64,000 nucleotides of DNA. Origin: an uncultured Allofournierella sp. (GTDB taxonomy: Bacteria; Bacillota; Clostridia; Oscillospirales; Ruminococcaceae). Made by a program: the position numbers and the translations under genes. Below the pieces are notes generated by a model. That model ran no database searches and was not told where the DNA came from. It saw nothing but the letters and a program-made list of their open reading frames with translations. The stretch covers positions 1 to 64,000 of the forward strand of contig CALWNI010000004.1 of the NCBI GenBank assembly GCA_944382775.1, read 5' to 3'. Shown piece after piece: positions 25,722-34,177 of the stretch (within the stretch, counting starts at the first letter, position 1; every line of letters starts with the position of its first letter).

Positions 25722-26672
25722 TTAATCGCGTTTTCCGGCCACTTTAAATTGAAGTGCCGAGAACAAAGCAATCACAATTGCCAAAATTACACCCATTGCA
25801 TTGCCATAGCCGTATTCGTACAGTTTGAATGCTTTGTAATAAATGTAGTACATGATAGTGTCGGTAGAATGGTTGGGGCCGCCGCTTGTCAACAGCTGAA
25901 TCAATGCAAAGCACTGGAAGCTGTTAATGGTGGTAATAACCAAAATGTACAGTGTGGTGGGGGTAATTTGCGGCCACATAATCTTCCAGAATGTTTGCAA
26001 ACGGGTGGCGCCATCTACTTCTGCGGCTTCTACCAAGCTTGCATCCACGTTGCCCAAAGCCGATACATACAGAACAATGGGCTGACCGATGCTAGTGGTG
26101 AACAAAATCAAAATGATACACCAAATGGCGGTTTTTTCATTGCCCAACCAGTTTACGTTATTTTCAATCAAACCGGTACCTTTGGCAATGTAGTTTACAA
26201 TGCCGTAGTAGTTGTTGAACATCCATTTCCAAACAACGGTAACCGCTACTGTACCGGTAACAACAGGCAGATAGAAGACACAACGGAAGAAAGAGCAAGC
26301 TGCACCTTTCATTTTATAGATTGCAGATGCAACCCACAAAGAGAAGGCTGTAACCGTTGGTACTGCTACTACCACAATCAGGGCAGTGTTCATCAAAGCT
26401 TTCCAGAAAATTTCATCCTGGAACATCTTTATGTAGTTGCCAAAGCCTACAAAAATATCTTCGCGTGCCATGGTAGAGTCAAAAAAGCTCGTCCATAAAC
26501 ACATAACCATAGGAATTAAAACAAAGCCAACAAACACAACTAAAAACGGCAGCAAAAACAAATATGCCGAAATGGTTTCGCGCCGCGCTTCGGCTTGGCT
26601 GATTCCCAATACTGTGGAACGCTTGCTGGGCCCTTTTTGTTTTAGGGGCTTTTTGATTGCCGATGTAGTCAA
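25722..26672 (-). CDS. Sugar-class ABC importer permease, MalF type
   Basis: The 316-residue membrane protein has the CUT1 MalF layout: a basic cytoplasmic N-terminus, LLPFLVVFVGFVLIPMVMCL as the first helix, and the EAA-like loop EAAEVDGATRLQTFWKIMWP. I take TTG 26672 as start because AAAGGAGAGG lies at proper distance. An in-frame ATG at 26711 with AAGGAA upstream is an alternative and would add 13 basic residues. It is followed closely by the MalG-type gene. Confidence 0.88.
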   Translation of the reverse strand: MTTSAIKKPLKQKGPSKRSTVLGISQAEARRETISAYLFLLPFLVVFVGFVLIPMVMCLWTSFFDSTMAREDIFVGFGNYIKMFQDEIFWKALMNTALIVVVAVPTVTAFSLWVASAIYKMKGAACSFFRCVFYLPVVTGTVAVTVVWKWMFNNYYGIVNYIAKGTGLIENNVNWLGNEKTAIWCIILILFTTSIGQPIVLYVSALGNVDASLVEAAEVDGATRLQTFWKIMWPQITPTTLYILVITTINSFQCFALIQLLTSGGPNHSTDTIMYYIYYKAFKLYEYGYGNAMGVILAIVIALFSALQFKVAGKRD

Positions 26673-26751
26673 AGCAATCCTCTCCTTTCGTTTTTTGCTG
26701 TTTCGGAGCATACAGTTCCTTCCACAGCATTTATGGGAGCGTAAATAACAA

Positions 26752-26792
26752 GCGCACCCTTCTTTTGCGCATCATGCAAAAGAAGGGTGCGC
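26752..26792 (-). other. Strong intercistronic stem-loop between the binding-protein and MalF-type genes
   Basis: A 17-bp perfect stem GCGCACCCTTCTTTTGC / GCAAAAGAAGGGTGCGC has a 7-base loop. The minus-strand tail is TTGTTATTT, a poor U-tract, so it more likely protects the binding-protein mRNA or attenuates than fully terminates. Confidence 0.7.
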
Positions 26793-26823
26793 ATACACGT
26801 TAAAATGGTTTTATTTTCTGCGC

Positions 26824-28167
26824 TTATTTTGCAATTGCTGCGTTTGCGGTAGTAACAAACTTATCAGCAGCAGTCTTTACATCGGTGCCGCCGCCAATTT
26901 CCTGCAGCATGTTCCACCATGCAGTACGCTGTTCGGTCCAACCGCCGGTTACGTTGTAGTAATCGCCCATGTTCGGCAGGAAGGTAGCAAAGGTAGCCAT
27001 GCGCTCTGCATTTTCGGTGCCTTCGTAAACATTACCAAAGGAAGCGCGAACCGGGAAGAAGCCGGTAGCCTGAACACTTGCAGGGCCTTGGGTTGCATCG
27101 TCGCAGATGAACTGGATAAAGGTCTTTGCAGCATCAATCTTAGCTTGATCGCCATTATCAAAGATACCAAAGCCCCAGATGCCGCCGCACAGTTCTGCTT
27201 TGCCATCATCAGAGGGGAAGTTCATTGCATAAGGGGTAAAGTTTACCTGGCTTGCATAGGTAGCCTCGTTGGAAGCGTTCCAGCAGAAGGTCATTGCGGC
27301 AGTGCCGTTTGCAAACATCTGCAGTTCGTCAGAAGCCTGTGCAGCGGGGTCAAAGTTTACCAGACCCTGCTTATTCAGGTCTTGCAGCAGCTGCAATGCT
27401 TTTACGTTGGCTTCACTGTTGGCAGTGTAAGCGGTATGATCTGCGTTGGTGTAAGTGCCGCTGTACAGGTTGTTTACCAATGCACGAGTGCCCTGGTCAC
27501 CGCCCTGACCGCCGCAGTATACAATGGCGGGAGTTGCTGCCAAACCGGATTCTTTGATGGCTTCCAGTGCCTTAACAAAGTTGTCGGTTGTCCAGCTGCG
27601 GGTTTCCTCGTCAATATACTGCAAAGCACCTGCTTTTTCAAACAGTTCATAGTTAATTGCCATGTTATGAGCAGTCATACACATGGGATACTCATAGTAT
27701 TTGCCGTCTGCGCTCTTGCAAGCGTTTACAACGGCTTCGCTGGTTTGGCTGATGTCGGCAGTGGCCTCTTCGGTCCACAAATCGCTCAGGTCAACCATCA
27801 GACCTTTTGCGCCCCAGTTTGTAACCAAACGCTCGGGACCTTCAAAAATGATGTCAGGTGTATTTTTTGCTTCGATTGCAGTGGTAACCTTGTCGTCACC
27901 GTTGGTGTAGTCCAGGTATTCCACATTAACCTTAATGTCGGGATGCTTTTCATTGAACTTTGCAATAAAGCCATCCACAGTAGCAGAATCTTGCCAGGAA
28001 CCAATGGGATAGGTCCATAAGGTAATTTCTGTACCGGAAGTATTGGTGTTTTGGGAACCGGTCGAGCCTGTAGATGTTGTTGAACCAGAATTTGCTGTTG
28101 AACCGCCGCAAGCTGCAAGGGATAGTGCCATTACGCCGGCCATTACAAGTGCTAACGCTTTTTTCAT
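26824..28167 (-). CDS. Sugar-class solute-binding lipoprotein (family 1)
   Basis: The 447-residue protein has a signal peptide with lipobox SLAAC (Cys20), a Ser/Thr/Gly linker and a family 1 binding fold: EITLWTYPIGSWQD, FNEKHPDIKVNVEYLDY, and a late aromatic stretch EQRTAWWNMLQEIGGG. It captures a carbohydrate outside the membrane for the two permeases downstream. AGGAGGAG precedes ATG 28167. The operator-overlapped promoter and the YhcH gene in the same unit link it to the same regulon as the opp-nan operon, so sialic acid or an amino sugar is a reasonable guess. Confidence 0.9.
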   Translation of the reverse strand: MKKALALVMAGVMALSLAACGGSTANSGSTTSTGSTGSQNTNTSGTEITLWTYPIGSWQDSATVDGFIAKFNEKHPDIKVNVEYLDYTNGDDKVTTAIEAKNTPDIIFEGPERLVTNWGAKGLMVDLSDLWTEEATADISQTSEAVVNACKSADGKYYEYPMCMTAHNMAINYELFEKAGALQYIDEETRSWTTDNFVKALEAIKESGLAATPAIVYCGGQGGDQGTRALVNNLYSGTYTNADHTAYTANSEANVKALQLLQDLNKQGLVNFDPAAQASDELQMFANGTAAMTFCWNASNEATYASQVNFTPYAMNFPSDDGKAELCGGIWGFGIFDNGDQAKIDAAKTFIQFICDDATQGPASVQATGFFPVRASFGNVYEGTENAERMATFATFLPNMGDYYNVTGGWTEQRTAWWNMLQEIGGGTDVKTAADKFVTTANAAIAK

Positions 28168-28250
28168 TGGATACTCCTCCTTGGCTTTCTAAGCCTAATA
28201 TCGTCCGAACTAAATCCGTTTTCTAAGGGACGTTCCCTTCGTCTGCTTCT

Positions 28251-28279
28251 ATGGTAACATTGATGAAAAAATTTTTCAA
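28251..28279 (-). promoter_or_regulatory. Promoter of the sugar ABC operon with overlapping operator
   Basis: On the minus strand TTGAAA (28274-28279), a 17-base spacer and TACCAT (28251-28256) lie about 85 bases before the binding-protein gene. TGAAAAAATTTTTCA (28264-28278) overlaps the -35 and spacer exactly as at the oppA promoter, with shared flank CAATTGTTAAGT. Confidence 0.65.
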
Positions 28280-28422
28280 TTGTTAAGTTTTATGATATTT
28301 TTTACCAATATTCAGTTAACTTGTACAACCATTTTTTCCCTTTCCATGTTGTAGATTTAAACATATTATATTATAATATATTCAACTATTAACTATTTTT
28401 TATCTATTTTTAAATTATTTTA

Positions 28423-28449
28423 TTGAAAAAATATTTCCTTGGTTACAAT
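28423..28449 (+). promoter_or_regulatory. Probable autoregulated promoter of the RpiR gene
   Basis: TTGAAA (28423-28428) and TACAAT (28444-28449) have a short 15-base spacer. TGAAAAAATATTTCC (28424-28438) matches the operator pattern except at its last base. A 17-base AT palindrome (28363-28379) containing TATAAT lies further upstream in the same divergent gap. Confidence 0.45.
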
Positions 28450-28475
28450 ATTCTATGCGAAGGAGTGTTTTGTTT

Positions 28476-29327
28476 ATGATAGATTTACTGTGCCAAATCA
28501 ACACTGCTTATCGCCATCTTACCCCGTCCTCTCGTAAAATTGCGGACTATCTGTTAAAGCATTGCAACGAGGCGCAATATCTTTCGATTTCAGGGCTTGC
28601 AAGTGCTTGCGGGGTGGCTGAAGCAACCATTTTTCGATTTTGCAAAACACTGGGATTCGGCGGTTACAATGAATTTAAGCTGGCATTGGCAAAATCTTGC
28701 ATGTTAAACCAAGAGCATCCCTATGCGGCTTATGGTGAAATCACCGATGGCGACAGTATTTCCGCTATGTGTCATAGACTTTATGAAGCCAACATTCAAG
28801 CATTACGGCAAACGCTTTCGCTTGTGGATGAAGGTGCTCTTTCGTTGGCTGGTGATTATCTATCTACAGCAAACAAGGTACTTTGTATCGGTTTTGGCGG
28901 CAGTATGGCAACGGCGCAAGATGCTTGGAGTCGCTTTCTTACGGTATCCCCTAAGTTTTTTTCAATTGAAGACAATCACATGCAGATTATGGCCGCCAGT
29001 TTGTTGGAAGAAAACGATGTGATTTTATTTGTTTCTTATTCCGGTTCCACCTGTGATGCAGAAGATGTGCTGCGCCCCGCCAAAGAACGGGGTGCAAAAA
29101 TCATCTTGATTACCCACTATTCCGATTCCTTTGCCGCTTCTCTTGCGGATGTTATTTTATTGTGCGGTGGGCATGAAGGCCCATTGCAAGCCGGAAGCAT
29201 CGCCGCAAAAATGGCCATGCTGTTTGTGGTGGACATGCTGGTCAACGAGTTTTGCCGCCGTGATTTAAAGCAAGCCATGCAAAACAAAGATATCACTGCC
29301 AAAGCGTTGGCTTGCCGGCATTTATAA
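28476..29327 (+). CDS. RpiR/MurR family transcriptional regulator
   Basis: The 283-residue protein has an N-terminal HTH_6 domain (about 1-77; SISGLASACGVAEATIFRFC is the recognition region) and a C-terminal SIS sugar-phosphate-binding domain (about 105-260; LCIGFGGSMATAQDAW and FVSYSGSTCDAEDVL). RpiR proteins sense sugar phosphates; in several Firmicutes one of them (NanR) controls sialic acid genes. It is divergent from the sugar ABC operon, and matching operators lie at both importer promoters and its own. ATG 28476 has AAGGAG upstream. A bidirectional terminator follows. Confidence 0.88.
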   Translation: MIDLLCQINTAYRHLTPSSRKIADYLLKHCNEAQYLSISGLASACGVAEATIFRFCKTLGFGGYNEFKLALAKSCMLNQEHPYAAYGEITDGDSISAMCHRLYEANIQALRQTLSLVDEGALSLAGDYLSTANKVLCIGFGGSMATAQDAWSRFLTVSPKFFSIEDNHMQIMAASLLEENDVILFVSYSGSTCDAEDVLRPAKERGAKIILITHYSDSFAASLADVILLCGGHEGPLQAGSIAAKMAMLFVVDMLVNEFCRRDLKQAMQNKDITAKALACRHL

Positions 29328-29330
29328 ACA

Positions 29331-29370
29331 AAAAAGAACCGATTTCCTTTTGAGAAATCGGTTCTTTTTG
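29331..29370. terminator. Bidirectional terminator between rpiR-type gene and pgsA
   Basis: AAAAAGAACCGATTTC pairs with GAAATCGGTTCTTTTT, giving T-tails on both strands between two convergent stops. Confidence 0.9.
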
Positions 29371-29378
29371 TTTTATCA

Positions 29379-29960
29379 TTACTTTGCAGTAACAAAACAT
29401 TGGCGATTTTGCCACAGATAAATAACACCGGAAATCAAGGTAACTGCTGCAACCGCCCAACATAACAGTTGTGTAACAAGTCCAATTGCCATAATCCCGG
29501 TACCAGGATCAAACGCTGCTGCAAAATAGTAAAAGATGATGGTAACCATTTGCAGCACGGTTTTTACCTTACCCCAGCCGTTGGCGGCAATTACATGATT
29601 GGAGGATGCCGCTACCATGCGCACGCCTGCCACTGCAAACTCCCGTGCCAAAATAATGGCCACTACCCATAAACTGCACACACCGTCCCGCATCATAAAC
29701 AAAAATGCCACTGTTGTCAGCATTTTATCGGCCAACGGGTCGGCAAACTTGCCAAAATCCGTTACCATGTTCCATTTTCGTGCCAAGTAACCGTCTAAAA
29801 AGTCGGTAAAACTTGCCAGTGCAAATACAATACCGGCTGCCAGATACCAATGCGCACCATTGGTATAGCTGGATGTGCCATATTGTACAACACCTGCCAG
29901 TACCATAAACACCGGTACCAGCACAATGCGTGCCAACGTAAGTTTATTGGGTAAATTCAT
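29379..29960 (-). CDS. pgsA: CDP-diacylglycerol-glycerol-3-phosphate 3-phosphatidyltransferase
   Basis: The 193-residue membrane protein begins MNLPNKLTLARIVLVPVFM and carries the CDP-alcohol phosphotransferase motif DFLDGYLARKWNMVTDFGKFADPLADK (given here only as its core D...DG..AR...G..D..D). It makes phosphatidylglycerophosphate, the precursor of phosphatidylglycerol. GGAGG precedes ATG 29960, two bases after the rimO stop. The rimO-pgsA order is common in Firmicutes. Confidence 0.96.
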   Translation of the reverse strand: MNLPNKLTLARIVLVPVFMVLAGVVQYGTSSYTNGAHWYLAAGIVFALASFTDFLDGYLARKWNMVTDFGKFADPLADKMLTTVAFLFMMRDGVCSLWVVAIILAREFAVAGVRMVAASSNHVIAANGWGKVKTVLQMVTIIFYYFAAAFDPGTGIMAIGLVTQLLCWAVAAVTLISGVIYLWQNRQCFVTAK

Positions 29961-29962
29961 GG

Positions 29963-31294
29963 TTATTCCTCCACCACATAGCCAAACAGGTCGTACATGT
30001 CACTTTCTTCAATGTATACTTGATAGAACTCGCCGGGATACATGGGCTCTTCGCTGGAAACACAGATGTTACCGTCAATTTCGGGGGCATCTGCTTCGCT
30101 GCGGCACAGATACAAGCCGCTTTCTTCGTCTACACCATCGCACATAACGGTAATGGTTTTGCCCACCTTTTGCTCCAGCTTTGCTGCGCTGATGTGTGCC
30201 TGTGTTTGCATGATGATATCTGCACGACGCTGTTTTTCTTCGTCGTCCAACTGGTTAGGCATGCGAGCTGCCACGGTGTCCTCTTCGGGGCTAAATGCAA
30301 AGCAGCCCAAACGGTCAAAGGCGGTGTCCTTTACAAACTGGCACATCTCTTCAAACTCTTCTTCGGTTTCACCCGGATAGCCTGCAATCAGAGTGGTACG
30401 CAGGGTAATGTTGGGAATTGCCTTGCGCAAACGTGCAATTGCACTTTCTACAACCTGACGGTCACCTTTGCGGTTCATCATCTTCAAAATGCGGCTGTTG
30501 CAGTGCTGAATGGGCAAATCCAGATAAGGCACAATCTTTTCGTTGCGTGCCATTGTATCGATGAAAGCATCGGTAATGCGTTCGGGATAAGCATACAGCA
30601 AACGAATCCAACGAATGCCTTCTACCTTGTTCAGCTCATCCAGCAGTTCGCAGATGCTGTTCTTGCCCCAGTCATCGCCATATGCGGTGGGGTCCTGTGC
30701 AACCAGTACCAGCTCTTTTACGCCTTCGGCTGCCAACCAGCGAGCTTCTGCCAAGCAATCCTCCATGGGACGGCTGCGCAGCGGGCCACGAATCAGCGGA
30801 ATAGCGCAGTAGTGACAGTTGTTGTTGCAGCCTTCGGCAATTTTCAGATAGGCATAATGACCGGGGGTGGAAATAACACGCTTACCACCCAAGGGCAGGT
30901 CGGTTTTGGGGCCGTAATATTCACGGTTCTGGTCTACGGCAGTGCCACACAAACGCTCTAAAATAGAGGGCATTGCATTGTTGGAACCAATGCCAACCAC
31001 TGCGTCTACTTCGGGGATTTCCTTGCGGATTTCCTCTTTGTAACGCTCTGCCAAGCAACCGGTAACCACAACTTTCAGGTTGGGGTTATGCTGCTTATAG
31101 GAGCAAGCTTCCAAGATATTTTCAATGGCCTCGGCCTTTGCGCTTTCAATAAAACCGCAGGTGTTTACAAAAATAACATCCGCCTGAGCTAAATCGGCAG
31201 TTGTGGTATGGCCTGCACTAATCAGACCATGGCACATTACATCGGCATCTACCTGATTTTTGGGGCAGCCCAGTGAAATGAGTGCAATTTTCAA
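29963..31294 (-). CDS. rimO: Ribosomal protein S12 methylthiotransferase RimO
   Basis: The 443-residue enzyme has the N-terminal UPF0004 domain with SLGCPKNQVD and VNTCGF cysteines, the radical SAM cluster motif CNNNCHYC (about 155-162), and a C-terminal TRAM domain. It adds a methylthio group to an aspartate of ribosomal protein S12. The start is TTG 31294, with GGAG nine bases before it; no ATG is better placed. The adjoining pgsA is translated right after it. Confidence 0.96.
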   Translation of the reverse strand: MKIALISLGCPKNQVDADVMCHGLISAGHTTTADLAQADVIFVNTCGFIESAKAEAIENILEACSYKQHNPNLKVVVTGCLAERYKEEIRKEIPEVDAVVGIGSNNAMPSILERLCGTAVDQNREYYGPKTDLPLGGKRVISTPGHYAYLKIAEGCNNNCHYCAIPLIRGPLRSRPMEDCLAEARWLAAEGVKELVLVAQDPTAYGDDWGKNSICELLDELNKVEGIRWIRLLYAYPERITDAFIDTMARNEKIVPYLDLPIQHCNSRILKMMNRKGDRQVVESAIARLRKAIPNITLRTTLIAGYPGETEEEFEEMCQFVKDTAFDRLGCFAFSPEEDTVAARMPNQLDDEEKQRRADIIMQTQAHISAAKLEQKVGKTITVMCDGVDEESGLYLCRSEADAPEIDGNICVSSEEPMYPGEFYQVYIEESDMYDLFGYVVEE

Positions 31295-31334
31295 TGTTAT
31301 ATTCTCCTTTTAGTCCAAAGATGATAATACAGGA

Positions 31335-31376
31335 AAAGACGAGGGATTTTTTGGCATTCGCCGTTCCCTCGTCTTT
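31335..31376 (-). terminator. Terminator after recA-recX
   Basis: AAAGACGAGGGA pairs with TCCCTCGTCTTT; on the minus strand the tail is TTTTCC. It separates recX from rimO. Confidence 0.75.
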
Positions 31377-31452
31377 ATATTCTACCATGTTTATAGGGCA
31401 AAAGTCCAGTGTACAGCGATAAAATCCAATGGTTCGCCAAAAAACGATTGCT

Positions 31453-31974
31453 CTATTCCCAATCCGGCTGCCATTCTTCTTGCCATGTATCTTCTACGGC
31501 ATGTTCTTCTTCAAATTGAGCAATGGCCTGTTTCACATCGCCAAAAGAAAACCCCCGCCGTGCCATGGCTGCAATCACCGCTTGTTTTTTGCCTGCCAGC
31601 AATTTTCGGGCATAGCTTTTTTGAATTAGCTCATAGATGGTTTGCACGGGGCTTTGCTCTTCAAAAAGTTCTTCCACCGCCTGGTTTGCTGTTTGGCGGT
31701 CGATGCCTTTTTCCTGCAAATGTGTGCGAATTTGTGCAGGGCTTTTCTTGCGTGCCAACAGATACTTGGCACGTCGCTGGGCAAATACGGCATCGTTCAG
31801 CAAGCCCAGTTCCACACAGCGGGCAATGGCTGCCGCCGCAGCTTCCGGCGGAAGTTCTGCCTTTTTACACAGCTTGTCGTACAATTCCCCGCTGGCATGG
31901 TCCCGCACTGAAAGATAATCCATTGCTTTTTGAACCGCCTGGCGATAGGCTTGGTCTTCCTGCTCAAATAACAC
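31453..31974 (-). CDS. recX: RecX regulatory protein
   Basis: The 173-residue basic helical protein has repeated three-helix units with RDHASGELYDKL, LLNDAVFAQRRAKYLLARKK and GFSFGDVKQAI, characteristic of RecX. RecX binds RecA filaments and limits recombinase activity. The start is GTG 31974, four bases after the recA stop, with GAGGA inside the recA end, so the genes are coupled. Confidence 0.92.
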   Translation of the reverse strand: MLFEQEDQAYRQAVQKAMDYLSVRDHASGELYDKLCKKAELPPEAAAAAIARCVELGLLNDAVFAQRRAKYLLARKKSPAQIRTHLQEKGIDRQTANQAVEELFEEQSPVQTIYELIQKSYARKLLAGKKQAVIAAMARRGFSFGDVKQAIAQFEEEHAVEDTWQEEWQPDWE

Positions 31975-31978
31975 CGAA

Positions 31979-33139
31979 TCAGTCCTCTACCATAATATCC
32001 AGGTCGGCTTCGCTTACATCAGGAACCTTCTTTTCCGCAGGCTTTTCTTCTACAGCGGCAGGTGTTACCGGAGTAATGGAACCCTTGGCTGCCTTTTTGC
32101 CGTTCTTTACAAGCTTATCCGCATTTTGGCGCACCAGCTCTTCAATTTCAGCCATCAGCTCGGGATGCTCTTTAAAGTAAATCTTTACGTTATCACGGCC
32201 CTGACCCAGACGAACATCGCCATAGCTAAACCATGCACCGCTTTTTTGAACAATGCCCAGTGTAACCGCCAAATCCAAGATTTCGCCGGTTTTGCTGATG
32301 CCTTCGCCGAACATAATGTCAAATTCTGCTTCTTTAAAGGGAGGTGCAACCTTATTCTTTACAACCTTTGCACGGGTGCGGTTACCGATAAATGCACCGG
32401 AGGAGTCCTTCAAGCCCTCGATACGGCGCACGTCGATGCGAACCGAAGAATAGTACTTCAAGGCACGACCGCCTGCGGTTACCTCGGGGTTGCCATAAGA
32501 AACGCCAACCTTTTCACGCAGCTGGTTGATAAAAATAGCAACGGTATTGGTTTTGCCGATAACACCGGTCAGCTTACGCAGTGCCTGGCTCATCAAACGA
32601 GCCTGCAAACCAACGTGAGAGTCGCCCATTTCGCCCTCGATTTCGGCACGGGGTACCATAGCCGCTACCGAGTCGATAACAATGGCATCAATGGCGCCAG
32701 AGCGTACCAGTGCTTCACAGATTTCCAGTGCTTGTTCACCGGTATCAGGCTGGCTGACCAGCAAGCTGTCGATGTCAACGCCCAACGCACGGGCATATAC
32801 CGGGTCCAGCGCATGTTCTACGTCGATAAAAGCAACCTCGCCGCCTGCCTTTTGAGCTTCTGCCAAAACATGCAGGGCCAAGGTGGTTTTACCGCTGGAT
32901 TCCGGGCCGTAAACCTCAATCACACGGCCACGGGGCATACCGCCTACGCCAAGCGCCAAGTCCAAAGAAAGGCTGCCGGTGGAAATTGCATCTACCTGCA
33001 TTGCCACATTGCTGCCCAGCTTCATAACAGCACCTTTACCAAATTGCTTTTCAATTTGGGCTAACGCGGTTTCCAGTGCATCTTTTTTATCGCCTGCTGC
33101 CTTTTTGGTGGGGCTGGGCAATGGTTTTTTATCTGCCAT
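31979..33139 (-). CDS. recA: RecA recombinase
   Basis: The 386-residue protein has Walker [10 protein letters not shown], the catalytic Glu region [13 protein letters not shown], loop L1/L2 regions and the conserved [16 protein letters not shown]. The N-terminal lead ([19 protein letters not shown]) and acidic C-terminal tail are longer than in E. coli but usual for clostridia. It catalyses strand exchange and activates the SOS response. It has a good promoter but I see no canonical Gram-positive LexA box there. Confidence 0.98.
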   Translation of the reverse strand: MADKKPLPSPTKKAAGDKKDALETALAQIEKQFGKGAVMKLGSNVAMQVDAISTGSLSLDLALGVGGMPRGRVIEVYGPESSGKTTLALHVLAEAQKAGGEVAFIDVEHALDPVYARALGVDIDSLLVSQPDTGEQALEICEALVRSGAIDAIVIDSVAAMVPRAEIEGEMGDSHVGLQARLMSQALRKLTGVIGKTNTVAIFINQLREKVGVSYGNPEVTAGGRALKYYSSVRIDVRRIEGLKDSSGAFIGNRTRAKVVKNKVAPPFKEAEFDIMFGEGISKTGEILDLAVTLGIVQKSGAWFSYGDVRLGQGRDNVKIYFKEHPELMAEIEELVRQNADKLVKNGKKAAKGSITPVTPAAVEEKPAEKKVPDVSEADLDIMVED

Positions 33140-33242
33140 AAGTTACTTACTCCTTTTCATCATATTCCCTTATCTAAATATCTGCATTGCGACATCTGAT
33201 TATTGTATCCCAAATTGCAAGCAGATTGAACTTTTCCTACTT

Positions 33243-33271
33243 ATTATACACAAACAAGCAGCAATTTACAA
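33243..33271 (-). promoter_or_regulatory. recA promoter overlapping the prmC terminator
   Basis: On the minus strand TTGTAA (33266-33271), a 17-base spacer and TATAAT (33243-33248) lie about 100 bases before recA. The -35 hexamer is inside the 17-bp terminator stem of the upstream gene. Confidence 0.6.
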
Positions 33272-33294
33272 CTCAAAGTTGTAAATTGCTGCTT
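33256..33294 (-). terminator. Terminator after prmC
   Basis: A 17-bp perfect stem AAGCAGCAATTTACAAC / GTTGTAAATTGCTGCTT has a 5-base loop and a TTGTTTGT tail on the minus strand. Confidence 0.75.
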
Positions 33295-33316
33295 TGCTGT
33301 ACGATTTAACGGACTT

Positions 33317-34177
33317 TTACACCGTTTTATCGGGCTTTCGGCCCATTACCACACGGTCATTTGCACCATAATCTTTGAAAATTTCAACCGATTGATAGCC
33401 TGCCTGCAAAAAAATCTGCTTTACGGCTTCGCCTTGTGCGCAACCAATTTCCACCGCAAAAAATCCGCTGGGTTTGATTGCAAAGTAGTACGCCGGTGCA
33501 ATGTGTTGGTAAAACAGCAAGCCCTGCTGCTCTGCTTCCAATGCCATGTTCGGCTCAAAGGAAAGCTCCGGCTCTAAGGTTTGCATCTCCTCATGGGTAA
33601 TATAAGGCGGATTGGAAACGACGCAATCCAGCGAATTGGGCTGTAGCTCGTTTTGATAATCAAATACATCCCCCTGCACCACGGTAACCGCATTGGCACT
33701 GAGCGCAGCTGCTGCATTCTTTTGCAAATAGGGCAACGCTTGCGGGCTTTTTTCCAAACAGGTTACCTGTGCAGTTGGCTGCAAACGCTTAATTCCCAAC
33801 CCCACACAGCCACTGCCGGCACACAAGTCCAATACCTTGGGTTCCGAAACACCTTGCAGCCGCTGAGCGGCGGTTTCACATAGCAATTCGGTATCTGCAC
33901 GGGGAATTAACACCCCGGGCCCTACTTCCAGCTCAAAGTCCAAAAAGGGCCATTTTCCAATCAAATATTGCAGCGGATAGCGTTGGGCACGCTGGGCGGT
34001 TAACCCCATTAACCGTTCGCATTGCTCCTGCTCCAGCGGTGTATCACGCCAACGCCATTCCTGCCCTGCCACAAACTCCATCAGACATTTTGCATCAAAT
34101 GCTGCATCTTCAATTCCGGCTTGTTGCAATGTGTTTTTTATCTGTGCAAATACCTCACGCGGCTGCCGCATTACCAT
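33317..34177 (-). CDS. prmC: Peptide chain release factor N5-glutamine methyltransferase
   Basis: The 286-residue protein has the SAM-binding VLDLCAGSGCVGLGI and the catalytic NPPY motif (SNPPYITHEEM) in a Rossmann methyltransferase domain, with a helical N-terminal domain. It methylates the GGQ glutamine of release factors. ATG 34177 overlaps the upstream gene end; GGAGG lies seven bases before it. A second ATG at 34171 overlaps the upstream TAA and is a less likely start. prfA is not adjacent here. Confidence 0.95.
   Translation of the reverse strand: MVMRQPREVFAQIKNTLQQAGIEDAAFDAKCLMEFVAGQEWRWRDTPLEQEQCERLMGLTAQRAQRYPLQYLIGKWPFLDFELEVGPGVLIPRADTELLCETAAQRLQGVSEPKVLDLCAGSGCVGLGIKRLQPTAQVTCLEKSPQALPYLQKNAAAALSANAVTVVQGDVFDYQNELQPNSLDCVVSNPPYITHEEMQTLEPELSFEPNMALEAEQQGLLFYQHIAPAYYFAIKPSGFFAVEIGCAQGEAVKQIFLQAGYQSVEIFKDYGANDRVVMGRKPDKTV

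Noticed and set aside
33364..33400. TGAAAATTTCA as another RpiR operator
   Set aside because: It is shorter, lies inside the prmC coding region and has no promoter near it.
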